64,000 nt of DNA from Blautia wexlerae (GTDB lineage Bacteria; Bacillota; Clostridia; Lachnospirales; Lachnospiraceae). This document shows, piece after piece, positions 17,527-25,810 of this stretch. The position numbers were made by a program, and so were the translations under genes. Numbering within the stretch: the stretch's first letter is position 1; each line of letters starts with the position of its first letter. The stretch spans positions 1 to 64,000 of the forward strand of contig NZ_JAAIMY010000021.1 in assembly GCF_013300825.1 (NCBI RefSeq), given 5' to 3'. Under the pieces are notes generated by a model that saw only the letters and a program-made list of their open reading frames with translations, ran no database searches and was not told where the DNA came from.

Positions 17527-18951
17527 TTATTTTTTTATAAGATAATCTTTTCCGGAAATACCAGGTTCCGTCATATGGATCGGATCCAGAATACGATTAA
17601 GTTCATCCTCGTCCATAAGCTTTTCTTTCAGAATCAGACTTCTTACAGATTCGCCTGTCTTAATTGCCTTTTTTGCAATATCCGCAGCCTTCTGATATCC
17701 AAGATGGGGGCTGATTGCAGTGATAATACCTACACTGTTTTCTACCAGATAACGGCATCTTTCTTCATTTGCCGTAATTCCTACAATACAATTATCCACC
17801 AATGTCTGGACTGCATAGCCAAGAGTATCGATAGACTGGAACATGCAATAGAAAATAATCGGCTCAAACGCATTTAATTCCAGCTGACCAGCCTCTGCAG
17901 CCATAGTAATGGTAACATCATTACCAATAATATTAAAAGCAACCTGATTCACTACTTCAGGAATAACCGGATTAACTTTACCTGGCATAATAGAGGAACC
18001 ATTCTGTTTTGCCGGAAGATTAATCTCTCCAAAACCAGTACGTGGACCGGAGGACATCAGACGGAGATCATTTGACATTTTGGAAAGAGTTACTGCACAT
18101 GCTTTCACAGCACCGGAAACGGCTACAAATGGATCCAGATTCTGAGTGGAATCAATCAGATCAAAAGCCTGTATAAAGTCCATTCCCGATATTTCAGTGA
18201 GATTTGGAACAATTCTTCTCAGATAGCCCTCATCTGCATTAATTCCTGTTCCAATAGCAGTACCTCCCATATTAAGAGTCCGCATTTCATCCATTGCTTT
18301 ATCCATTCTGTGAATATCACGCATGATTGCTACCGAATATGCCTTAAATTCCTGTCCCAGACGAATTGGTACTGCATCCTGCATCTGTGTACGCCCCATT
18401 TTTATTATGTGATCAAACTCTGTAGCTTTTTCATTAAGAGCATCATAGAGGCGAAGAAGCTGTTTTTTCAGATTCTGCAACAAACGAAGAGAAGTCATTT
18501 TACCGGCAGTAGGAATAACGTCATTGGTAGACTGTCCACAATTCACATCATCGTTAGGATTTATAATTGTATAATCGCCTTTTTTTCCTCCCAGTATCTC
18601 AATCGCACGATTTGCAATTACTTCATTGGCATTCATATTTAAAGATGTGCCAGCTCCTCCCTGAACAGGATCCACAATAAATTCATTATGGAATTTTCCT
18701 GAAACAATTTCATCACATGCCTGGACAATCGCCTGTGCTTTTTTCTTCTCAAGAAGCCCCACCTCACAATTGGTTATCGCTGCTGCTTTTTTTATGTATG
18801 CAAGACTGTTAATGATTTCCGGATGCATATTCAGCCCCGTAATGTGGAAATTTTCAGCCGCACGTAAGGATTGTACTCCATAATATACATCTTCCGGAAT
18901 ATCCTTTACACCAATAGAATCCCTTTCTACACGATAGTCTGTTTTTTTCAT
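17527..18951 (-). CDS. aspA: Aspartate ammonia-lyase
   Basis: A 474-residue enzyme of the fumarase/aspartase superfamily that converts L-aspartate to fumarate and ammonia. The superfamily signature GSSIMPGKVNP is present (about residue 320), with GQSTNDVIPTA and GRTQMQDAVPIRLGQEF for substrate binding. The start at 18951 has GGGAGGG before it. Aspartase and fumarase are similar; the length and the LysR/asparaginase surroundings favour aspartase. It is divergent from a LysR gene that probably controls it. Confidence 0.93.
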   Translation of the reverse strand: MKKTDYRVERDSIGVKDIPEDVYYGVQSLRAAENFHITGLNMHPEIINSLAYIKKAAAITNCEVGLLEKKKAQAIVQACDEIVSGKFHNEFIVDPVQGGAGTSLNMNANEVIANRAIEILGGKKGDYTIINPNDDVNCGQSTNDVIPTAGKMTSLRLLQNLKKQLLRLYDALNEKATEFDHIIKMGRTQMQDAVPIRLGQEFKAYSVAIMRDIHRMDKAMDEMRTLNMGGTAIGTGINADEGYLRRIVPNLTEISGMDFIQAFDLIDSTQNLDPFVAVSGAVKACAVTLSKMSNDLRLMSSGPRTGFGEINLPAKQNGSSIMPGKVNPVIPEVVNQVAFNIIGNDVTITMAAEAGQLELNAFEPIIFYCMFQSIDTLGYAVQTLVDNCIVGITANEERCRYLVENSVGIITAISPHLGYQKAADIAKKAIKTGESVRSLILKEKLMDEDELNRILDPIHMTEPGISGKDYLIKK

Positions 18952-18981
18952 AGTTATTCGCCCTCCCATGTATTTGCCCTC

Positions 18982-19010
18982 ATTATATATCTCTGTTATA
19001 ATATAATCAA
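18982..19010 (-). promoter_or_regulatory. Promoter of aspA
   Basis: On the minus strand TTGATT (19005-19010), a 17-base spacer and TATAAT (18982-18987), about 30 bases upstream of the aspA start. It lies within the divergent region shared with the LysR gene. Confidence 0.65.
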
Positions 19011-19066
19011 ATACATATATTTTTATAAAATATATAGTGTTTAAGTTATATATCAGAGGAGTTTAT

Positions 19067-20002
19067 ATGTTTCAGGGAATGGAATACATCTATGAGGTAT
19101 ACAAGGAAAAAAGCTTTTCCAAAGCTGCTGCTGCTCTTTTCATTTCGCAGCCTTCTTTAAGTGCAAATGTAAAACGTGTGGAAAACCGCATTGGTTATCC
19201 TATTTTTGATCGAAGTACCAAACCTTTACAGTTAACTGAAGTCGGAAAACATTATATACAGGCTATTGAAAAAGTCATGGATATTGAAAATAATCTCGAA
19301 AACTACCTACTGGATCTGGGAAATCTCAAAACAGGAACTCTTAATGTAGGTGGCAGTAACTTTTTTTCTTCGTGGATTCTGCCTCCCCTTATTGCTGATT
19401 TTTCCCAAAAATTCCCCCTTGTTCAAATTTCTCTTGTAGAAGAAAGTACAGCAAAGCTATCCCAGTTTCTCCAGGCCGGAAAGTTAGATCTGATGATTGA
19501 TAACTGTATTCTGGATAACCAGATTTTTGAACATTATATCTACCGGAAAGAACAACTTCTTCTTGCAGTTCCCAAAAATTATTCAATCAATACCAGACTG
19601 CAGGAATATCAGATTCCTATTGAGGAAATCCGGAACGGGCAGTTCCGTTCTTCTCATATTCCTTCTGTTCCATTAAACAAATTCGAGAACGAACCATTTA
19701 TTATTCTTCGTTCAGATAATGATACCGGTAAGCGTGCACTTACCATTTGTCAGGAAAATCACTTTTCGCCTTCTGTAGTATTTCGCCTGGATCAGCAGAT
19801 GACTGCCTATAATATTGCATGTTTGGGAATGGGTATCACTTTCATCGGGGATCTTCTGCTCTCCAGAGTTCCAACAAATTCAGAACTTGTTTTTTATAAG
19901 CTGCCCGGCCAGAGCAGTAAACGCACTGTATTTTTTTACTGGAAGAAAGGCCGCTATATCAGCAGAGCCATGGAAGAATTCCTGAAGCTGCCCTTTTCCT
20001 GA
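19067..20002 (+). CDS. LysR-family transcriptional regulator
   Basis: A 311-residue regulator. The N-terminal LysR winged helix-turn-helix is clear (residues 1-60: SFSKAAAALFISQPSLSANVKRVENRIGYPIFDRS), followed by a two-lobed effector domain starting near GTLNVGG. The start at 19067 follows AGAGGAG. It is transcribed divergently from aspA, the usual arrangement for a LysR activator and its target. The effector could be aspartate or asparagine, but nothing in the sequence shows it. Confidence 0.92.
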   Translation: MFQGMEYIYEVYKEKSFSKAAAALFISQPSLSANVKRVENRIGYPIFDRSTKPLQLTEVGKHYIQAIEKVMDIENNLENYLLDLGNLKTGTLNVGGSNFFSSWILPPLIADFSQKFPLVQISLVEESTAKLSQFLQAGKLDLMIDNCILDNQIFEHYIYRKEQLLLAVPKNYSINTRLQEYQIPIEEIRNGQFRSSHIPSVPLNKFENEPFIILRSDNDTGKRALTICQENHFSPSVVFRLDQQMTAYNIACLGMGITFIGDLLLSRVPTNSELVFYKLPGQSSKRTVFFYWKKGRYISRAMEEFLKLPFS

Positions 20003-20022
20003 TATGCCATACATATCAAAAA

Positions 20023-20064
20023 CTGCCGCCTCCACAGATTTTACTTGTGAAGACGGCAGCTTTT
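20023..20064. terminator. Bidirectional terminator between the LysR gene and ansA
   Basis: CTGCCG...CGGCAG stem with an inner CCACA/TGTGA pairing and T runs on both sides. It separates two convergent genes. Confidence 0.8.
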
Positions 20065-20080
20065 CTTTATCAATAGCTTT

Positions 20081-21082
20081 TTATTCGCATCTCAGGAGAT
20101 CACAGGAAACCGGAGTATAAAATTCTTTCTGAAAGCTCTCAAAATCATTACACTTTCCAAGAAGCCACATCAACTTTGCGACTATTGCCTCCGTTGTCAT
20201 ATCATATGCCTGAAGGAGATGATATCTGGACATTGCCCTGAATCCAACCTCATACAATTCTACATCACTTCCCTCCAGCATTACCTGTGTAGCAATCACA
20301 ACAATACATTTTTTTCTGTTAAGACATTCCAGTTTTTCCAGAAAATTTCTTTCATCTGCAAACGGAATTCCACCAACCCCATAACTTTCTATAACTACTG
20401 CTTCATAATGATTACTGATGTAATCCAATATATCTGGTGTGATTCCCGGAACAAGCTTCAAAAGAAATACTTTGGGCACCAAACGGGAATAAAAGCTGGT
20501 TGGACCGGAGTCACCTGATATATCTACATAACGAATTACTCTGTCATTATCTATAAATGCCACAATGGGATAATTGATACTGTCAAAAGCGTTAAAACTC
20601 TTGGAACGTACTTTTCTGGCGCGTGTGCCCAGTATTACTTCTCCGTTAAATATCAGAAAAACACCATTTACATTTTCTTCACATGCAAAGCGAAAGCTGT
20701 CTCTTAGATTTTTGCGGGCATCTGTAACCGTTTTAACCAGAGGTTTTTGTGCTCCTGTGATCACAACCGGCTTGTGAGGATTTTGAATCATATATGAAAG
20801 AGCTGCCGCTGTATATGCCATCGTATCCGTACCATGGGTGATAACAAATCCATCATAACAGTCAAAACGCTTTTCTATCGCCTGAACGATCATTTGCCAG
20901 TGTTCCGGTTGAATATTAGTACTGTCTACGTTCAGCAGAGACAGTATTTCTACCTGGCAGAAATCTGTTATGCCAGACAGGCTTTCTCTAAGTTCTTCTT
21001 CCGAGATTCCCGGACGCAGCCCCTGTTCAGTTTCTACAGAGGCAATTGTACCTCCTGTTAATATCAATAAAATACGCTTCAT
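20081..21082 (-). CDS. ansA: L-asparaginase family protein, cytosolic type
   Basis: A 333-residue amidohydrolase that converts asparagine to aspartate and ammonia. The first catalytic Thr lies in ILTGGTIAS near the N terminus, the second in FVITHGTDTMAYTAAALSY. There is no signal peptide, so it acts in the cytoplasm. It overlaps the NCS1 permease gene by 4 bases and follows it in one operon. That makes a dedicated imported substrate likely, which need not be asparagine itself. Aspartase nearby could process aspartate further. Confidence 0.88.
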   Translation of the reverse strand: MKRILLILTGGTIASVETEQGLRPGISEEELRESLSGITDFCQVEILSLLNVDSTNIQPEHWQMIVQAIEKRFDCYDGFVITHGTDTMAYTAAALSYMIQNPHKPVVITGAQKPLVKTVTDARKNLRDSFRFACEENVNGVFLIFNGEVILGTRARKVRSKSFNAFDSINYPIVAFIDNDRVIRYVDISGDSGPTSFYSRLVPKVFLLKLVPGITPDILDYISNHYEAVVIESYGVGGIPFADERNFLEKLECLNRKKCIVVIATQVMLEGSDVELYEVGFRAMSRYHLLQAYDMTTEAIVAKLMWLLGKCNDFESFQKEFYTPVSCDLLRCE

Positions 21083-22512
21083 TTTTTCAATCCTGAAACA
21101 AGCTTTTCATCCACCGCTGCATCTGGTGTCATTTTATAAATAACAATATAAACGATAAAGGAAATTACCATTGCAACCAGACCTGACGGTAAATCTAAAG
21201 GAAGAGTTATCTTATACTGGAATACAAATCCTAAGATTGCTCCTACAGCAAAAGAGATTACCCCTGCCCAGCGGAAATTTGGATGTTTATTTAAAAGTTC
21301 CATATTGTATTTGTCTTTATTCTTTCTTCCAATTACGAAATAATCTGCAAGGATCGGCGCACATAATGGCGGAGCCATAGATCCCAGAATATTAATGAAA
21401 TTTGCAAAAAACAGCTGATAAAATGCAAATGAACCAAGAACAGTTCCTATAACTCCTGCAATAATAACCAGTTTTTTTCTGGAAACATTGATTCCAAATG
21501 CATTCAAAGACGGGCCCGTATACAGAGCATTGCAATAAAGTTCACTATTGTCTGTTGTCCAGAGAGCTGTTGTCCATACCACAACACCTAAAATCGCAAC
21601 AATAAAGTTCACGCCAAGCATCCAAAGTACATAATTAAAATTGCCAATATATACTGTGCCAATATATCCTACAATATTTAAAATAGGATTAGTAAGAATA
21701 AAGCAGGCAGCTGCACATCCCCAGACTGCTTTTGTGCTCTTATTGAAACGGAACATGTCAACGCCCATAACCGCACCTGCAATCCAGCTTCCCACTACTG
21801 CAGTAATTGCTTCTCCCATGCCAAGTCCGTGAAGTTCATTTGCTTTATCCAAAAAGCCACCAACGCCGCCACACTGAACTACATAAATAATTCCTACTAC
21901 AACAGCTACGATCAGAATCAATGGAGCAAAAACATCTGATACTTTTTCTATTGCTCCCATTCCCTTCACTGCTGTAAAAGTGAAAACCAGTCCCCAGAAA
22001 ACGCAGGCGATTACTACTTCCAGTGTAATAGGTGCTACTCCGGAAAATCCGTATTTTGACGGGTCAAATACAATCACTCCAGTCGGATTTCCGATGAATG
22101 CTCCCCATATATCACCAATCATTCCAAGAATACTTGAGAACCACCCTAAAGTCAGCAATGCCATTACAGCCATTGGTATAGCACTTCCCTTATATCCATA
22201 AGAAAAACGTGCAAGCAAAGAAAGATTTAACCCTGTTTTCTGTGCGACAATCCCAAGGAAACATGTAACCAGATACAATGCTCCCATACCAAGAATAATA
22301 GCCATCATTGCCTGTGAAGGTGGCATACCGCCTGTTCCACCGTAACCGCCTAAAGTTCCGCCAATGATCAGACCGGTTACTGCATATCCAAAACCGATCC
22401 ATACCATGAACTGGCTTCGGGTCGAACGACGTGCCGACATCGGAACTGGTTCCAGCATAAATTCTCCGTCATTTCCCGGCATATCTACAGTAGTGTTGTT
22501 TTTTTCTTCCAT
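21079..22512 (-). CDS. NCS1-family nucleobase/allantoin-type permease
   Basis: A 477-residue membrane protein with about 12 predicted helices. The N-terminal GGTLGGYGGTGGMPPSQA region and ARFSYGYKGSAIPMA are typical of nucleobase:cation symporter-1 proteins such as CodB. Known members import cytosine, allantoin, hydantoins, purines or thiamine precursors. The operon partner is an asparaginase-like hydrolase, and a creatininase-family hydrolase is encoded divergently, so the cargo may be a cyclic or amide nitrogen compound. The substrate cannot be assigned. Confidence 0.85.
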   Translation of the reverse strand: MEEKNNTTVDMPGNDGEFMLEPVPMSARRSTRSQFMVWIGFGYAVTGLIIGGTLGGYGGTGGMPPSQAMMAIILGMGALYLVTCFLGIVAQKTGLNLSLLARFSYGYKGSAIPMAVMALLTLGWFSSILGMIGDIWGAFIGNPTGVIVFDPSKYGFSGVAPITLEVVIACVFWGLVFTFTAVKGMGAIEKVSDVFAPLILIVAVVVGIIYVVQCGGVGGFLDKANELHGLGMGEAITAVVGSWIAGAVMGVDMFRFNKSTKAVWGCAAACFILTNPILNIVGYIGTVYIGNFNYVLWMLGVNFIVAILGVVVWTTALWTTDNSELYCNALYTGPSLNAFGINVSRKKLVIIAGVIGTVLGSFAFYQLFFANFINILGSMAPPLCAPILADYFVIGRKNKDKYNMELLNKHPNFRWAGVISFAVGAILGFVFQYKITLPLDLPSGLVAMVISFIVYIVIYKMTPDAAVDEKLVSGLKK

Positions 22513-22590
22513 AGCTTTCTGTTCCTTTCCCTTTTTAATTCATTCATTCTTTACCCTTTCCAAAGAGCCTCCACTTATGTCCGCACAAAC

Positions 22591-22613
22591 GTATACCAGA
22601 TGTATATCACAGA
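22591..22613. promoter_or_regulatory. Candidate GntR operator at the permease promoter
   Basis: Two tandem related words, GTATACCAGA and GTATATCACAGA, overlap and follow the -10 of the leftward promoter. A near-identical word in opposite orientation is at 22697-22709 beside the rightward promoter. The pair is a good candidate for the binding site of the adjacent GntR regulator. Confidence 0.5.
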
Positions 22614-22629
22614 AATACATCCGCGTCAA
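22601..22629 (-). promoter_or_regulatory. Promoter of the permease-asparaginase operon
   Basis: TTGACG (22624-22629), a 17-base spacer and TATACA (22601-22606) on the minus strand, about 90 bases upstream of the permease start. Confidence 0.7.
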
Positions 22630-22696
22630 TAATTTTCTAAATCTTTCTTCAAAACCGTCGAAAGTAACAATCTTTTTCTGTGATTTTTGTTAGTAT

Positions 22697-22709
22697 TCTG
22701 GTGATATAC
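22697..22709. promoter_or_regulatory. Candidate GntR operator at the GntR promoter
   Basis: TCTGGTGATATAC, whose reverse complement GTATATCACCAGA matches 22602-22613 apart from one extra C. It ends 4 bases before the -35 of the rightward promoter. Confidence 0.5.
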
Positions 22710-22713
22710 GTAG

Positions 22714-22742
22714 TTGCAAGTTACTGGTATTACATTTATAAT
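22714..22742 (+). promoter_or_regulatory. Promoter of the GntR-creatininase-aminotransferase operon
   Basis: TTGCAA (22714-22719), a 17-base spacer and a perfect TATAAT (22737-22742), about 55 bases before the GntR start. Confidence 0.75.
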
Positions 22743-22796
22743 GTGTTTAAATTCATTTATTCCATTCTTTATCTTTTTATTGAGGAGTGTCCATAT

Positions 22797-23438
22797 ATGA
22801 TATCAAACGTTAATAAAAAAAATTTTTCTACTACGGAGACCATTCTGCAGCAGCTTCGAAATGATATTAATAATCTACACTATAATGATCAATTCATTAC
22901 AGAAGCAGAAGTCTCGTCCCGTTTTCAAGTAAGCAGAACACCTGCAAGAGAAGCACTGAATATATTATGTCAGGAAGGTATCCTTGAAAAAATTCCCCGA
23001 AAGGGTTATCTAATCCGTAAACTGTCTCTTTCAGAGCTTCAGGAACTATGTCAATATCGTTCTATTCTTGAAGGTGGAGCTGTTGAATATGCAATCCGAT
23101 TTGCATCTGATTCCGAACTGGAAAAAATTTATCAGATTGCCAATAAAAAAATTGATTTGAATGATTCTAATTTTTATAATCATTACAATGAGCTTAATCT
23201 GGAGTTCCATCTTTCCATTGCTCGTATTACGAATAACTCCTATCTGATTTCGGCAATGGAAAATGTTTTTTATCGACTCCGAAGAGATCTTGTAATTGAT
23301 GGACGTTCTAATCTTGAAAATTCTCTGGACATGCATATTCAGCTGGCAGCGGCTATGAAGAAACGGGATTTGGAGCAGGCTCGCAGAATTACAGCTGATC
23401 AGATTGAATTCGTAGAAAAAAGATTATATTTACATTAA
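22797..23438 (+). CDS. GntR-family regulator, FadR/FCD subfamily
   Basis: A 213-residue regulator. The winged helix is at residues 15-75 (ITEAEVSSRFQVSRTPAREALNILCQEGILEKIPRKGYLI). The helical FCD effector domain follows, with the usual metal-binding His positions in LNLEFHLSIA and LDMHIQLAAAM. The ATG at 22797, after TTGAGGAGTG, is the credible start; 39 upstream codons are open but look non-coding. It is first in an operon with the creatininase-family and aminotransferase genes and divergent from the permease operon. It probably represses both. Confidence 0.92.
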   Translation: MISNVNKKNFSTTETILQQLRNDINNLHYNDQFITEAEVSSRFQVSRTPAREALNILCQEGILEKIPRKGYLIRKLSLSELQELCQYRSILEGGAVEYAIRFASDSELEKIYQIANKKIDLNDSNFYNHYNELNLEFHLSIARITNNSYLISAMENVFYRLRRDLVIDGRSNLENSLDMHIQLAAAMKKRDLEQARRITADQIEFVEKRLYLH

Positions 23439-23457
23439 ATCAAAGGAGAATACGATT

Positions 23458-24207
23458 ATGTTAAATGAATTATGGAAAATGACAGCCCATCAGGTAAAAG
23501 AGGCAAACTTTACAAAAGCAATCATTTCAATTGGTTCCTGCGAAGCACACGGACAGCATATTGCCGAAGGATGCGATACTTTAGTCGCTTATAAATTGTC
23601 CAAACAAATTGCAGACCAGGTTGATGGTATGATGGTCATTCCTCCAATCACTATCGGCTACAGTGCACATTATGACAGTTTTCCATTTTCTCTGACATTA
23701 AGTTATGATACAACTATTGCAGTTCTCTACGATACTATTGAATCTGTTCTTCGCAATGGTATTAATCATATTTTTATCATGAACGGACATGATGGAAATA
23801 TTGCACCAATTGAAATTGCTTCCCGAAAAATCAAAGAAAAATATCCGGATGCTCAAATCGCCGCACTCACACAGTGGTGGGTTGCTGCCGGAAATCTTCT
23901 TCCTAAAGACACTTTTGAAGTATGGGATGGACTGGGACATGCAGGCGAGGGTGAGACTTCAATTGCTTACTATCTGTTTCCTGACTGGTGTGAACCGGAA
24001 TATGCAACATGTGTAGTGCCGAATCTCCCATCAGAAGTAGAAATAAAATGGGATTTCTCAGAGCTTACAGATACTGCCCAGACAGGTGATGCTACAAAAG
24101 GTACCGCTGAAAAAGGTAAAAAAATGAACGATGTTATCGTTGAACATGTAGTAAAAACCTTAAAAGAGCTTGATGCTACAGACTGGAAATATAAACCTGT
24201 AAAATAA
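23458..24207 (+). CDS. Creatininase-family amidohydrolase
   Basis: A 249-residue metal-dependent hydrolase of the creatininase fold. Metal and active-site motifs are complete: IGSCEAHGQHIAEGCDT, MNGHDGN and GHAGEGETSIAYYL. Family members open creatinine or hydrolyse other cyclic amides or formamides, as in riboflavin/F420 precursor synthesis and mycofactocin maturation. No riboflavin, F420 or mycofactocin gene is nearby, and the setting with a permease, an amidase and an aminotransferase suggests catabolism. Whether the substrate is creatinine is unknown. AAAGGAGAA precedes the ATG, 19 bases after the GntR gene. Confidence 0.85.
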   Translation: MLNELWKMTAHQVKEANFTKAIISIGSCEAHGQHIAEGCDTLVAYKLSKQIADQVDGMMVIPPITIGYSAHYDSFPFSLTLSYDTTIAVLYDTIESVLRNGINHIFIMNGHDGNIAPIEIASRKIKEKYPDAQIAALTQWWVAAGNLLPKDTFEVWDGLGHAGEGETSIAYYLFPDWCEPEYATCVVPNLPSEVEIKWDFSELTDTAQTGDATKGTAEKGKKMNDVIVEHVVKTLKELDATDWKYKPVK

Positions 24208-24272
24208 TTTCAGCTTAGACACGCTCTAATATTTCTATTGATATCAGCACCCGGTAAATGAGGATTGTGAAT

Positions 24273-25616
24273 ATGGACGAACACAAAATCAGAACTGAAT
24301 ATGTAAACAGAGATCGTCAGGTGATATCTAATGTATTAAAAAATCGTTTTTATCCTATGGTATCCAGCAGATCCAAGGATTCATATATTTTCGATGTAGA
24401 AGATCATAAGTGTCTGGATATGTCTTCTGGATGGGCAGTTATGAATGCCGGATATGGAAATGAACAGCTGGCCAACGTATTATATGAAAGTTATAAAAGA
24501 GACGGATTTGCATCTCTTGTTTCCGGAATGAGTGTAGAAAGTATCACTCTGGCAGAAATGCTTATCCAGATGACACCTGGGAATTTTGAAAAAAAAGTTT
24601 GGTATGGCCTTTCCGGATCAGATGCAAATGAATTTATAGCAAAAATGGTTCCTCAGGTAAAAAAAGGAAAAAAAATTATAACTTTTAAAGGATCTTATCA
24701 TGGTCAGACTATGGGCGCCTATGCAATCTCCGGTCATCCATCACTTCAGAGTTTTGGTGGCAAGGGAACTTATCTTGATTTTCCAAACTGTTACCGTTGC
24801 AAATTCAAACAAGAAGAAACATGCAATGGAGAATGTTATAAAACCTTTGAAGAGCAGCTTGCTGCAATTGGAATAGCAAAATCAGATGTCGGAGCTATTG
24901 AGATTGAGGCATTTCTCTGCGACGGAGGTGATATGCCATTCCCTGCCGAATACATGCAGACACTTGAGAAATTCTGTCATGAAAATGACGCTTATCTCAT
25001 TGTAGATGAGGTAAAAACCGGTATGGGACGCTCAGGAAAATGGTTTTGCTTTGAGCATGCCGGCATTACACCTGATGTAGTGGTTGTCGGAAAGGCATTA
25101 GGAGCAGGAATGCCTATCAGTGCAGTAATCGGCCCTAAGGAACTTATGGATGCCGGCATTGCACAGCATCTGTTCACCACTGCCGGAAATTTACCTTTAT
25201 GTGCACTGGCTATCGAAAACATCAAACTGTTAGAGGAAAATAATCTTCTGGAAAATGCTGATGAACGTGGTAAACAGCTTCTCGATTTATTAAAAAATCT
25301 CCAGGATCAAACAGATGTAATCGGAGATATACGCGGTGTCGGACTTTCTATTGGTATAGAATTTATCCAAAACAAAGATTCCAAAGAACCAGATGGCGAT
25401 TTTACTGCACGTCTTGTGTATCGCTTATTTGAGCTGGGCCTGGTATGCTTTTCTACCGGCGAATTCTCTAATGTCATTGAATGGACTCCTCCATTGACTA
25501 TCACAGAAGAAGAGTGTAAAGATGCCGTAAAGATACTTCAGCAAGCTATCCTTGATGTAAAATCCGGTATGGTAAGTGATGAAGACATAGCAGAATATAT
25601 CCTTGGTTCCTGCTAA
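24273..25616 (+). CDS. Class III PLP aminotransferase
   Basis: A 447-residue omega-amino-acid or similar aminotransferase. The PLP-phosphate region is GLSGSDANEFI, the Asp is in LIVDEVKTGMGRSG, and the Schiff-base lysine is in VVVGKALGAGMPIS (near residue 274). A Cys-rich insertion (CYRCKFKQEETCNGEC) resembles that of other members of this branch. Two ATGs are possible. I chose the second because GAGG stands before it; the first, at 24258, has no ribosome site. It lies 65 bases after the creatininase-family gene and may transaminate the product of that pathway. A bidirectional-looking terminator follows. Confidence 0.87.
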   Translation: MDEHKIRTEYVNRDRQVISNVLKNRFYPMVSSRSKDSYIFDVEDHKCLDMSSGWAVMNAGYGNEQLANVLYESYKRDGFASLVSGMSVESITLAEMLIQMTPGNFEKKVWYGLSGSDANEFIAKMVPQVKKGKKIITFKGSYHGQTMGAYAISGHPSLQSFGGKGTYLDFPNCYRCKFKQEETCNGECYKTFEEQLAAIGIAKSDVGAIEIEAFLCDGGDMPFPAEYMQTLEKFCHENDAYLIVDEVKTGMGRSGKWFCFEHAGITPDVVVVGKALGAGMPISAVIGPKELMDAGIAQHLFTTAGNLPLCALAIENIKLLEENNLLENADERGKQLLDLLKNLQDQTDVIGDIRGVGLSIGIEFIQNKDSKEPDGDFTARLVYRLFELGLVCFSTGEFSNVIEWTPPLTITEEECKDAVKILQQAILDVKSGMVSDEDIAEYILGSC

Positions 25617-25633
25617 TTAATCCACATAATCCC

Positions 25634-25676
25634 AATGGGGTTGTTGCACTGAATAATGCAACAACCCCATTTTCTT
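25634..25676 (+). terminator. Terminator of the aminotransferase operon
   Basis: AATGGGGTTGTTGCA/TGCAACAACCCCATT is a perfect 15-base-pair stem with an 8-base loop, followed by a T-rich run. Confidence 0.92.
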
Positions 25677-25764
25677 TTTAACTCATATTTTTCTATTCTG
25701 GCACAATAGAGCGTGTATCAAGCGGATAAAATCATCTGCTTTGCTACTTTCTCATAACCGAATA

Positions 25765-25808
25765 ACTGCTTATTGCTTTTCACAACCGCCACAGTACTTC
25801 CTTGATTC
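25765..25808. repeat. Partial copy of a dispersed repeat shared with 30676-30725
   Basis: CTGCTTATTGCTTTTC followed after about 15 bases by ACTTCCTTGATTC. The same two blocks, with one change in the second, occur in the same order at 30680-30725. The middle is diverged. It may be the remnant of a small mobile element; no transposase is present. Confidence 0.5.
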
Positions 25809-25810
25809 CA

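Noticed and set aside
25634-25676. Terminator also considered for xylB on the minus strand
   Set aside because: On the minus strand the stem is followed by GGGATTATG, with no T run, and lies 135 bases from the xylB stop.
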